A stretch of DNA of 64,000 nucleotides. Origin: Histomonas meleagridis (Eukaryota; Parabasalia; Tritrichomonadida; Dientamoebidae). This document shows positions 50,336 to 59,003 of this stretch, piece by piece. The translations under genes were made by a program, and so were the position numbers. Each line of letters begins with the position of its first letter. The first letter of the stretch is position 1. The notes beneath the pieces are model-generated. The model did not search any database, was not told the origin of the DNA, and saw nothing but the letters and a program-made list of their open reading frames with translations. The DNA is taken from contig WSYJ01000060.1 of NCBI GenBank assembly GCA_020186115.1, positions 1,922,001 to 1,986,000 of the forward strand. The letters are read 5' to 3'.

Positions 50336-51565
50336 ATGAATCTATTCTCGTCTATATGCGAGTTCCTTTACAGGGTTTATTGTCGTATGTATCAATTTGT
50401 CTTGTTTGCAGCGGAACATGTATTAAATTGGAAACCTCCAAAAACAATTGAAGGTCCAAATTCATTACTTCAAGTTCCAAAAATTCTCAAAGAAAAAGGG
50501 CTCAAGAAACCATTAATAGTCACAGACAAATTCTTAACCAAGCTTGGCATGTGCAATAAGTTAATTGAAAAACTCAAAGAAGAAAAACTTGATTATGCAT
50601 ATTTTGATGATGTCCAACCAAACCCAATTATCAAAAACATTGAAGATGCAAAAGATGTATATCTTAAGGAAAAATGTGATTCGTTTATTGCTGTTGGCGG
50701 AGGTTCATCCATGGATTGTGCCAAACTTGCGGCATGCAGAATTGCGCGACCTCGTACTCCAATCAAAAGGATGTTAGGTGTACTTGGGGTGTTAACTCGT
50801 TTACCACCAATCATTGCTGTTCCCACAACAGCAGGCACTGGATCGGAGACCACAATTGCTGCAGTTGTTGCTGATCCAGAGAAAAAAACGAAAGGCTCCG
50901 TCATCGATCCTAATCTTCGTCCTCCATATGCGGTTCTTGATCCGTGCTTAACATTAACACTTCCAAAGAATGTCACAGCAGCAACTGGAATGGATGCATT
51001 CACACATGCTATTGAAGCTTACATCGGAAGAGGCAATATGGGCAACACAATGAAATACGCAGAAGAAGCAGTTTACTTAATATCAAAGAATCTCGAAAAA
51101 TGTTATAACGATGGAAATGACATAGATGCAAGAATGAACATGTTACGAGCATCATTTAAAGCAGGTTTAGCATTCACGCAAGCATATGTCGGATATGTAC
51201 ATGCGATTGCTCATACGCTTGGTGGTATATATAATGTCGCTCATGGCTTGGCTAATGCTGTAATTTTACCATACGTTTTGGAATATTATGGTGAAAGTGC
51301 ACACCAAAGATTGGCTAAACTCGCTGACATCGCTGGTGTTAAAGCTAAAGGAAACAGTAACGAAGAGAAAGCAAATGCTTTCATTGATTATATTAGAGAT
51401 TTAAACAAGAGAATGGGAATACCAAAGAAATTTGATTTCATTAAGAAAGAAGATGTTTCACTGATTGCAAAAAGATCTTTGGAGGAAGGTAACCCTCTTT
51501 ACCCTGTTCCAAAGATAATGAATAGAGAAGAATGTGAGTCAATTGTTAAAAATCTTATTGCTTAA
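50336..51565 (+). CDS. Iron-containing alcohol dehydrogenase
   Basis: The 409-residue enzyme has the nucleotide loop GGGSSMDCAK (121-130), TTAGTGSETT, and all metal ligands: D220 and H224 (MDAFTHAIEAY), H289 and H293 (VHAIAHTLGG) and H303 (AHGLANAV). Group III iron alcohol dehydrogenases reduce aldehydes with NAD(P)H, helping an anaerobe dispose of electrons. An N-terminal extension of about 30 residues is partly hydrophobic and of unclear role. Trichomonads are thought to have acquired such enzymes from bacteria. Codon use is GC-richer than neighbours, suggesting strong expression. Confidence 0.94.
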   Translation: MNLFSSICEFLYRVYCRMYQFVLFAAEHVLNWKPPKTIEGPNSLLQVPKILKEKGLKKPLIVTDKFLTKLGMCNKLIEKLKEEKLDYAYFDDVQPNPIIKNIEDAKDVYLKEKCDSFIAVGGGSSMDCAKLAACRIARPRTPIKRMLGVLGVLTRLPPIIAVPTTAGTGSETTIAAVVADPEKKTKGSVIDPNLRPPYAVLDPCLTLTLPKNVTAATGMDAFTHAIEAYIGRGNMGNTMKYAEEAVYLISKNLEKCYNDGNDIDARMNMLRASFKAGLAFTQAYVGYVHAIAHTLGGIYNVAHGLANAVILPYVLEYYGESAHQRLAKLADIAGVKAKGNSNEEKANAFIDYIRDLNKRMGIPKKFDFIKKEDVSLIAKRSLEEGNPLYPVPKIMNREECESIVKNLIA

Positions 51566-51792
51566 TAAATACTATCTCTCTTTTTTGTTTGAAAACATTT
51601 TGAGCGAACAAACTAAATTAAATATTTGATGAATAATAATAAATTTCTTGCATTTCTATCTGAATATTTTGATCGCATTCTGAAAAAGTGTAATTTTTCA
51701 TAGTTTTGTAAGTTGGCCCCACAGTATCAATAACCGTCGGAGATAATTTTTCAGATGTTTATCTGAATTTTTCTATTCATACAAATCTTGTT

Positions 51793-51798
51793 TCACAA
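51793..51798 (+). promoter_or_regulatory. Initiator-like TCACAA of the NAPE-PLD-like gene
   Basis: TCACAA lies 10 bases before the ATG at 51809 and fits TCA-Y-W. Confidence 0.45.
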
Positions 51799-51808
51799 AA
51801 TTTTTTAA

Positions 51809-52816
51809 ATGGAACAAGAAGAAGAAGTCGGCACGCCACAAAATTTACCAACATATAATAAAGATCACCATGGCAATGGGGTATTTGTAAATAGTCCTTT
51901 GCCTCCATTTTATCCTCCTGCTCGTTTTGAATCTTTTAAATTTTGGACAGATAAAGGAGATGTAACAGAATCACTTCCAGTTCGTAACCCTACGAATGAT
52001 TTTGCCAAAAGGGATGTTATCCGTGTTTATTGGCTTGCGCATGCAACATGTTTAATTCAATTTAACGAAATCTTTATCATTACGGATCCAATGTTTAGCA
52101 AATATGCTTCACCTATTCCAGGATTTATAAGGCGTCGAACACCCCCACCTTGCGATATAACTGACTTACCACCAATTTCAGTAATTCTTTATTCACATGA
52201 TCACTATGATCATCTCGATTATTCTTCACTATGTAAACTCCGAGAACGTTTCCCTAAAGTTAAAATATTTGCACCGATTGGAGTATCAAATCTCATTGAA
52301 GGTTGGGGCTTCAAAGATATAACTGCTTTTGATTGGCGTCAATATCTTGTTTATAAAGGCATTCGATTTACATGTTTCCCGGCTCGTCATGGAACCAATA
52401 GAAAAGGTTATGATGGTAACACAAAGCTTTGGTGTTCATGGATGGTAAATACTGACCAAGTTTCGGTCTACTTCCCTGGTGACACTGCCGTTGGCCCACA
52501 TTTCCAAGAGATCAAGGAGACAATGGAAAAGCCAATTGATTTGGCATTAATGCCGATAGGGCCGATAGAGCCGTATGCGATGATGCGCACTGTTCATCTT
52601 GATGGAAAGGATGCTTACGAAATGTCACGAATATTGGGCTCAAAGCAACATATTGCAATTCATTATGGCACATTTCCACTTGGTATGGATCCAAAGAGAC
52701 CAGAACTTGATATATTAAGAGAACAATGGACATCAAGCGAAGACTTACATATTCTTAAAGTTGGAGGATATCTCGAATGGAATGGAACAGAATTTGTAGA
52801 ACCTGCTGAAAATTAA
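51809..52816 (+). CDS. NAPE-PLD-like metallo-beta-lactamase-fold phospholipase
   Basis: The 335-residue product matches N-acyl-phosphatidylethanolamine phospholipase D. YWLAHATCLIQF and FIITDPMFSKYASP are followed by PPPCDITDLPPI and the metal motif SHDHYDHLDY (H130, H132, D134, H135). Further blocks are VSVYFPGDTAVGPHF and IAIHYGTFPLG. The family releases N-acylethanolamines from membrane phospholipid; a distant lactonase-like role is also possible. The length is close to bacterial and animal relatives. A decayed paralogous copy of its C-terminal part lies about 240 bp downstream. Confidence 0.88.
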   Translation: MEQEEEVGTPQNLPTYNKDHHGNGVFVNSPLPPFYPPARFESFKFWTDKGDVTESLPVRNPTNDFAKRDVIRVYWLAHATCLIQFNEIFIITDPMFSKYASPIPGFIRRRTPPPCDITDLPPISVILYSHDHYDHLDYSSLCKLRERFPKVKIFAPIGVSNLIEGWGFKDITAFDWRQYLVYKGIRFTCFPARHGTNRKGYDGNTKLWCSWMVNTDQVSVYFPGDTAVGPHFQEIKETMEKPIDLALMPIGPIEPYAMMRTVHLDGKDAYEMSRILGSKQHIAIHYGTFPLGMDPKRPELDILREQWTSSEDLHILKVGGYLEWNGTEFVEPAEN

Positions 52817-53054
52817 AAATAGATTTTGATTTAAATTTAGTTATAGTTATATTGTTTATTGAAAGTTCCGATACAAAAAATGAAAGTAAAATATAATAAA
52901 ATTTATAGAAGATTATTATCTGGTTTGAATAGTAAGGATCTTCAGATGAAAATGGAAATATCTTTTTATATATATATTGGAAATCCAACAAGTTTGAATA
53001 ACATTTTCTCGAGTGTATTTTACCTAATAAATGTTAAATTTTAATAAATTTTTC
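52817..53054. other. Spacer between NAPE-PLD-like gene and its relic
   Basis: AT-rich, no feature. Two short ORFs here look like noise. Confidence 0.2.
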
Positions 53055-53350
53055 TGCCCCAAACAATTGGTTTCCCATCCGGCGGATTTTTTTTAACCGA
53101 TATAGGAAACGATGGCAAAGCAGCAGCCTTAGCGATGAAGTCTATTTTGATGGGAAACATGTGTCTGAAGCGTCATAAATACTCGGCACAAAGCAACATC
53201 TCCAATTCCACTACACCATATTTACACTTAGTAGCTCTATGGGTACAAAGAGCTTAACGTCCTTCGTGAGCAATGGGATTCACTCGAGGACAGGCGCATA
53301 CTCAAATTTTTCATTGTGGAACGGGGCAGACGTCCAAAGATAGAGTTACA
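53055..53350 (+). pseudogene. Decayed paralogue of the NAPE-PLD-like gene (C-terminal part)
   Basis: This GC-richer stretch reads, across shifting plus-strand frames, as the end of the gene just upstream. VYFDGKHVSEAS, a stop, then ILGTKQHLQFHYTIFTL align with VHLDGKDAYEMS and ILGSKQHIAIHYGTFPL. Later, in another frame, ELNVLREQWDSLEDRRILKF aligns with ELDILREQWTSSEDLHILKV. At least one stop and two frameshifts are present. It is a tandem paralogue that died; its base composition differs from the living copy, so the two had diverged already or have unlike histories. Confidence 0.7.
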
Positions 53351-53422
53351 AATAATAGTTTATTTATAGTGCCATGCTCACTTGGACTTAATGCATTATA
53401 TACAATCAATAAAGTATACACA

Positions 53423-56176
53423 TTAGTCGCTTTCACTCGCTGAGGTGTCGGTTTCGTACTCCGAGACAACGGTTTCATAGGAACCGCTGCTCGAGTCACT
53501 TTTGTTATCGGCTTTACCACTTTTGGTGTTTGTATCGGTTTCGGTTTGAGTTTCGGTATCTGTTTCAGTGCTTTGTTCGGATTTAACACTTTCGCTGGTG
53601 TCGCTACGACTATCGCTTGTCTCTGTGTTTGCTTCGGACTTGTCGCTGGCTTTTTCAGGTGTCCTTTCTGTTTCGCTTGCTTCGCTTGTTTCAGTTTCAG
53701 TGCTTTCATACTTTGCGACTTTTTTGGTTTTGTTTAATTCGGCCGCCTTTTCACTTGCTTTTTGTTCAACTGCTTTTTCGCTTTCGCTTGTCTCTGTTTC
53801 TGTTTCACTGCTTTCATAGTCTGAGATTTTGTTTTCTTTTCCGATCTCATTTAAATTACTTTCAATATGTTTAATATCTTTTTCGCTTTCACTTGTTTCT
53901 GTTTCTGTTTCACTGCTTTCAGACTTCACGACTTTGTCTTCATTGTGTTTGGCTTTCTGTTCAGTTTTGGCTTCAACTTCATTTTCGCTTTCACTTGTCT
54001 CTGTTTCTGTTTCACTGTTTTCAGACTTCACAACTTTGTTGGGCTTCTCACTTTTAGTTTTGATTTTATCGTTATCGCTTTCACTTGCATTTGATTTGTT
54101 ATCATCTTTTTCGATTTCTTTATCGCTTTCACTCGTTTCTGTTTCTGTTTCAGTGCTTGTGCTGTATTTAGTTTCGATTTTCTCTTCAGCAGTCTCAGCA
54201 GTCTTTTTGTTCTTGGTTTCGATTTCTTTATCGCTTTCACTTGTTTCTGTTTCTGTTTCAGTGCTTGTGCTGTATTTAGTTTCGATTTTCTCTTCAGCAG
54301 CTTCAACTGTTTCTTTTTCTTTATCATTTTCATTATCTGTTTTTGTGCTTATAGAATCATTATCACTTTCTATAATTTTCTTTGGCTTCTTCTTATTCAT
54401 TTTAATTTTTACATTTGTTTTCTTTTTCTTTTTACTTTTGATTTCTATTTTCACATGATCACTTGATTTATTATCTGATTCAGCATCAATTCCTTCTTTA
54501 TCATTTGTAACATTTTCGACTTCATTTGATTTTTCAGGTATTTTCTTATTCTTCTTATCGTTACCTTTTGTAATTTTCTTCGTTTTGTTTCCGTTTTTCT
54601 TTCTTTTTGTATGTTTCCTTTTCTTCTTCTTAAGTCCTAAGTCTGGATAATTCGGTGTTTCTGGTATTTCTTGATACACGGGCAGTATTGAAGATCCTCC
54701 AAATATTGGCATTCCAGTCATTTGTATTAATAACTCATAATATTCGGGATCATCTTTTAACATACCTTGAACTTGAGGTTTGAAATCATTGTTAATAAAT
54801 TTTTCACGAAAGTTATCATCATCAAAACATGACCAAAGTGATGGTGCTCTCGGAATTTTGTTTCGTTCTTTATGTGTATTAATTACAAAATCACCATAAA
54901 GTTGAGAATATGAATGGAAGCCTAAAAATGATAAAAGTTTTTCATTAAATTCAAATTCGTTTGGATATACATTCATGATTTGAAATGTCGCGTCAAGAAA
55001 TTGTGGAAATATAGGTGATGCTTCATCAATCTTTGAATGTGGTGCATGACAACAACGAAGATGAAACATATGTCCGGTATCAATCCAATCTTTTTGGATC
55101 AATTCTCGAAATCCTTTAAAGGTACGTGAATATGGATCTAAAAGAATTTGGATTAATGATGATACTTGTGATGTCCGATCCCATCCATCACTACAATGAA
55201 CTAATACACTAATGTTTTGAAGAAGTTTTTCAGCACCAATTTTCGATGCTGATATAAGTTGTAAAATTAGGGCACCCCATTTATCGAAGCCTTCTGATTT
55301 GAGAAGTTGTTGATAAATCCCTCGAACTTTATGGATGTTTGGAATTCCAAGAAATTCAAATGTAGAATTGTCATAATTTTCTTCTGACTCATATCCGCCA
55401 CCAGTAAATTGATTTGCTACAGCATTGATCTTTGGTCGGCAATCAAGAATCGCTAATTTCCTGCCATCAATTAATGCTGAAATATACTCTTGGTCAGCTT
55501 TCGAGGCTTGCTTTAAAAAGCCACTTAGAGGTTGCGATGATCGTAATAATGGACATTTATTTTCTGGATAAATGTATGTGAGGATTGGAATCCTTTCCCG
55601 AGAGCGATACTGAGAACATGTTACTATGGTTTCCTTTTTAATAGATTTCGGAATAAGCATGTACTCTGGATATGTAGGTGAAAAATCATTTTTGATTAAT
55701 TTATATCCTGATTGATTCTTCAAACGTTTCAACCAAGACTTGTCTGTCGACCATTCCTTTTCAGGGAAATTATATATGTTTTGAAGGTGATGGAAAAGTG
55801 CTGATATAAATGTATTTCGAGACGATTTTTTTGAGTCAAATGGTATATCTAAAATAAAACTCGAAGAAAGATAGAGTGATACTCCATAGAATCCCATTCT
55901 TTTTTTACCGCCAGTTTTTTTATAGTCAACAATTGTTTTATAAGGGATCATATAATCTTCGTCCGATTTGAACTCGTCTTCGTATACAAATCTAAGTGCC
56001 CAATTTGTCATAAAAATGTATATTTTTTCGTCATATTTATTAAGAAAGTGATAACAAAAATTTTTATCTAAAATTTCTCCTTTATAAAGTGTAACATGAT
56101 CATTAAAAAGCTCCATGTGCTTTTGAATTTTGCGATTTTTTGTTTTTGGCTCGCTATCCGTTGAGCTTTTCTCCAT
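53423..56176 (-). CDS. Myotubularin-family phosphoinositide phosphatase with acidic repeat tail
   Basis: The 917-residue product has a PH-GRAM-like start (about 20-135) and a catalytic domain (about 145-500) with the active-site loop VLVHCSDGWDRTSQ. C328 and R334 form the CX5R motif unique to myotubularins, which remove the 3-phosphate of PI3P and PI(3,5)P2 on endosomes. A basic lysine-rich stretch (about 515-610) follows, then about 300 residues of ETETETSESE-type acidic repeats. One 36-residue block is duplicated nearly perfectly (108-bp offset, near 54121 and 54229). Active-site residues are intact. Confidence 0.93.
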   Translation of the reverse strand: MEKSSTDSEPKTKNRKIQKHMELFNDHVTLYKGEILDKNFCYHFLNKYDEKIYIFMTNWALRFVYEDEFKSDEDYMIPYKTIVDYKKTGGKKRMGFYGVSLYLSSSFILDIPFDSKKSSRNTFISALFHHLQNIYNFPEKEWSTDKSWLKRLKNQSGYKLIKNDFSPTYPEYMLIPKSIKKETIVTCSQYRSRERIPILTYIYPENKCPLLRSSQPLSGFLKQASKADQEYISALIDGRKLAILDCRPKINAVANQFTGGGYESEENYDNSTFEFLGIPNIHKVRGIYQQLLKSEGFDKWGALILQLISASKIGAEKLLQNISVLVHCSDGWDRTSQVSSLIQILLDPYSRTFKGFRELIQKDWIDTGHMFHLRCCHAPHSKIDEASPIFPQFLDATFQIMNVYPNEFEFNEKLLSFLGFHSYSQLYGDFVINTHKERNKIPRAPSLWSCFDDDNFREKFINNDFKPQVQGMLKDDPEYYELLIQMTGMPIFGGSSILPVYQEIPETPNYPDLGLKKKKRKHTKRKKNGNKTKKITKGNDKKNKKIPEKSNEVENVTNDKEGIDAESDNKSSDHVKIEIKSKKKKKTNVKIKMNKKKPKKIIESDNDSISTKTDNENDKEKETVEAAEEKIETKYSTSTETETETSESDKEIETKNKKTAETAEEKIETKYSTSTETETETSESDKEIEKDDNKSNASESDNDKIKTKSEKPNKVVKSENSETETETSESENEVEAKTEQKAKHNEDKVVKSESSETETETSESEKDIKHIESNLNEIGKENKISDYESSETETETSESEKAVEQKASEKAAELNKTKKVAKYESTETETSEASETERTPEKASDKSEANTETSDSRSDTSESVKSEQSTETDTETQTETDTNTKSGKADNKSDSSSGSYETVVSEYETDTSASESD

Positions 56177-56645
56177 CTATGGTTTTCAATTCACTTTTTG
56201 GTTCATTCAAAATTTGAATTCGTTGTCTGATGGTTGAAAAAATGATCATGCAGTTTAATGAATAACCAATGCATTAGTATCGAATGATACTCAAAATATA
56301 ATGCGCCTTAAGCATGGCCTTCAAAAAGGAATGGAAATTATTAATGAAATATCCATTTGAAATAATCAGATCAGATTAAAAAAAAAATGATCAATATATA
56401 TATTATTCTTATTATATATAAATATCCAAGAAGATGTTATTTATATATGTTTTAGAAATCTTATAATATATGTAGTTATTAAATATTAAATTAAAAAAAA
56501 ATTTTACGAAAAGGACAAAATTAATTAAATCAAGATTTCAATGGTAAATTAGTTTTTGCGTTTATCTTCTTCTTAAAAAGGTCAAAATGGTTTTGATAAT
56601 ATTTTTCTTCAAAACTATTTTTATACCAAAAAAAGTTTATTACAA
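56177..56645. other. Divergent intergenic region, nothing evident
   Basis: About 470 bp, extremely AT-rich, between the myotubularin and LisH-RasGEF starts. No initiator-like motif stands close to either ATG. No ORF. Confidence 0.25.
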
Positions 56646-58478
56646 ATGACTTCAAAACCACAACAATCACGTAATTCTTGTATATTAAAATCAAAACAAT
56701 TACCAGTATTTGATAAAATTAGTAAGAGACCTATTTCAGATTCTTCAATATATGAATCACCAATTATTGATGATAAACTTAATGAAGAACGTAGTTATTG
56801 GCTTACTCAAATTTTAACTGAATACCCACATATACTTGCAATGCGTGAATCATCATTAAAAATATCTGGCGGATTTTCATTTACTCAAATATCACATACA
56901 CAAACATTCACAGCACAATCAATTCTTGATCGCCATATAATTTTAGAATTAATATATCAATATTTACAAGCAATTGGAATGTATCGAACCGCAGAAATAC
57001 TTTGTAATGAATCAGGTCATCTATTTCAGAAATGTAATCAACCATGGGACAGAACAGATTTAAGATTACTCGCATCATTAGCAGTAAGTTATCGAGAAGA
57101 TCCATGGAATGTTCTTCCAGATCAAGGACATCATTGTATTATAGAATATCTTGAAGAAGATTTTTTTTCTTCACCTTATCGTGAAGATCCTAAATCTATT
57201 TGGAATGAATACTTTAATAATGAACTTAATTGTGTTTTTAGTGATGCTGAACATCATGATTATCATCATTTAATAGCTGCTTCTTTAAAGCGATTAATTG
57301 TTTATCAATGTACATCAAATATACGTCAAATTAATGATGAAGATCAACAATTATTTTTTCTTACGATTCATTCTATTACTTCTGCTGAACATTTTCTTAG
57401 TCATATTGTTGAATTATTTGATTTTAATTTTGAAGGAACTCAATATACATTGCGAAGAATTGATCCACAAATTAAATTAGATATTCGTATGAATATAATA
57501 AATTTAATTAAAAAATGGATTAATTATCATGGTTTATTTATAGGTAAAAAAACTATTGGTTTAATTAGAAAATTTTTAGCAAGAATATACAATGAACCAG
57601 AACATGAAAAAATTGGTGTATATATAATTGCTATACTAAAATCAATGGAAAATATTACATATGGTTCCAAAAAAGGTACTTCTAATTATGATAAAATTCC
57701 AAAGATATCTAATCCGCAAGTTTTATTTAAGCCAAGTTTAACTATACTTGATCCAGATCCTTTAGAAGTTGCACGACAAATAACATTAATTCATCATAAG
57801 AAATATTCATCAATTCATTCATTGGAATTTATTGTTGCGTTAAAATCTAGAAAAGCTACAATTCAAACTCAAACGTTAAATGACTTTTTACAATTTGGTG
57901 AACATATTACAAAACTATTTTTAGAAACATATTTAAATTCAAATAATAAAGATTTTGCTTATGATAGAATATATGAAATTATTATGAAATTAAAGAATTT
58001 AGGTAACTTAGATGCTATTGCTTGTTTAACTCAATTAATGTTAAGAGAAGACGTATGTTCATTCTTAAAGAATGTTGAAACGTTAGAAACAAAAAAGAAT
58101 AAATTACTTGAAATGTGGAAGTATACAGGTGAAAATGATAAAAATGAAACAAAAAAACCTACTGTTTATGATGAATGTCTGGAAATGAAATTTACAAGTT
58201 GGGATCCATGTATACCAAATATGCATGTCGAAATAAAAAGAATCGATAAAAATATGTTAAAGAAAAGTGATTTCGTTGATGGTTTAATAAATTGGGAAAA
58301 GATGAAAAAGCTAGCCGAAAGATGTACTATTTTGTATAGATTCCAAAATATGAGATATAATTATTACACAATTCCTCAGATTGAAAATGTAATTTTAAAA
58401 GGCTCAAAAATGTCTATAGAAGAATTACTCAACAAACTTCAGGACGAATACTTGTATCGCAAAGAAAATAATAATTAA
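56646..58478 (+). CDS. LisH-domain RasGEF
   Basis: The 610-residue product has a LisH-type dimerisation motif (about 92-125: LDRHIILELIYQYLQAIGM, then YRTAEILCNES). A RasGEF_N-like region follows (about 190-350), then a RasGEF domain (about 365-600) opening PLEVARQITLIHHKKYSSIH. LisH plus RasGEF is a common trichomonad and Dictyostelium arrangement. It should activate Ras-like GTPases. Sequence conservation in the catalytic domain is weaker than in the RasGEF at 31.9 kb, and the gene is much more AT-rich. Confidence 0.85.
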   Translation: MTSKPQQSRNSCILKSKQLPVFDKISKRPISDSSIYESPIIDDKLNEERSYWLTQILTEYPHILAMRESSLKISGGFSFTQISHTQTFTAQSILDRHIILELIYQYLQAIGMYRTAEILCNESGHLFQKCNQPWDRTDLRLLASLAVSYREDPWNVLPDQGHHCIIEYLEEDFFSSPYREDPKSIWNEYFNNELNCVFSDAEHHDYHHLIAASLKRLIVYQCTSNIRQINDEDQQLFFLTIHSITSAEHFLSHIVELFDFNFEGTQYTLRRIDPQIKLDIRMNIINLIKKWINYHGLFIGKKTIGLIRKFLARIYNEPEHEKIGVYIIAILKSMENITYGSKKGTSNYDKIPKISNPQVLFKPSLTILDPDPLEVARQITLIHHKKYSSIHSLEFIVALKSRKATIQTQTLNDFLQFGEHITKLFLETYLNSNNKDFAYDRIYEIIMKLKNLGNLDAIACLTQLMLREDVCSFLKNVETLETKKNKLLEMWKYTGENDKNETKKPTVYDECLEMKFTSWDPCIPNMHVEIKRIDKNMLKKSDFVDGLINWEKMKKLAERCTILYRFQNMRYNYYTIPQIENVILKGSKMSIEELLNKLQDEYLYRKENNN

Positions 58479-58700
58479 AAACTATTTATTCCCTATTATT
58501 CTTAATAAAATCGTTTTTTGAACACGAATTTTTTTTGTTTATAACTTATATGTATCTCATTTTAACGCAAACAATGAATTTCATTAAATTATTTAACATA
58601 CACAATATAAACATCCAATAACCCAACTTAACATATACCTCCCTCACACACCAAAGAAACCTCAACAACCACACTCAACATAACAGATCAAGAAAAATGT
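58479..58700. other. Spacer before a short repeat block
   Basis: AT-rich with several C-runs of ACAC type; no gene. Confidence 0.2.
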
Positions 58701-58890
58701 TACCATTCATCATGCACTATAAGTCATAATAATTCAAAACCAACATACACCACAAACCACATCAAATCAAAACCATTCATCACACACTATAAATCATAAT
58801 AATTCAAAACCATTCATCACACACTATAAATCATAATAATTCAAAACCATTCATCATACACTATAAATCATAATAATTCAAAACCATAAA
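58701..58890. repeat. Short tandem block of a 37-bp unit
   Basis: Three near-identical 37-bp units start at about 58770, 58807 and 58844. A diverged first copy begins at 58702 and a partial last copy at 58881. The unit includes CATTCATCACACACTATAAA and then TCATAATAATTC. It lies between the 3' ends of the LisH-RasGEF gene and the 1339-residue protein gene. It is unrelated to the 32-bp array. The function is unknown. Confidence 0.85.
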
Positions 58891-59003
58891 TCACATACGG
58901 TACCACAAATTGTATTAATTATTGATCAATTATGCACACTGTTGACACCAATTCGTTACCTATTTCACATCCAAACATTGGCTCATTCATATCATTTACT
59001 TAT
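58891..59003. other. Short 3' spacer
   Basis: Between the 37-bp block and the stop of the large minus-strand gene; nothing seen. Confidence 0.2.

Noticed and set aside
53546-54458. Plus-strand frames of up to 209 codons
   Set aside because: They are the complement of the myotubularin acidic repeat tail; the period-6 repeat keeps several frames open.
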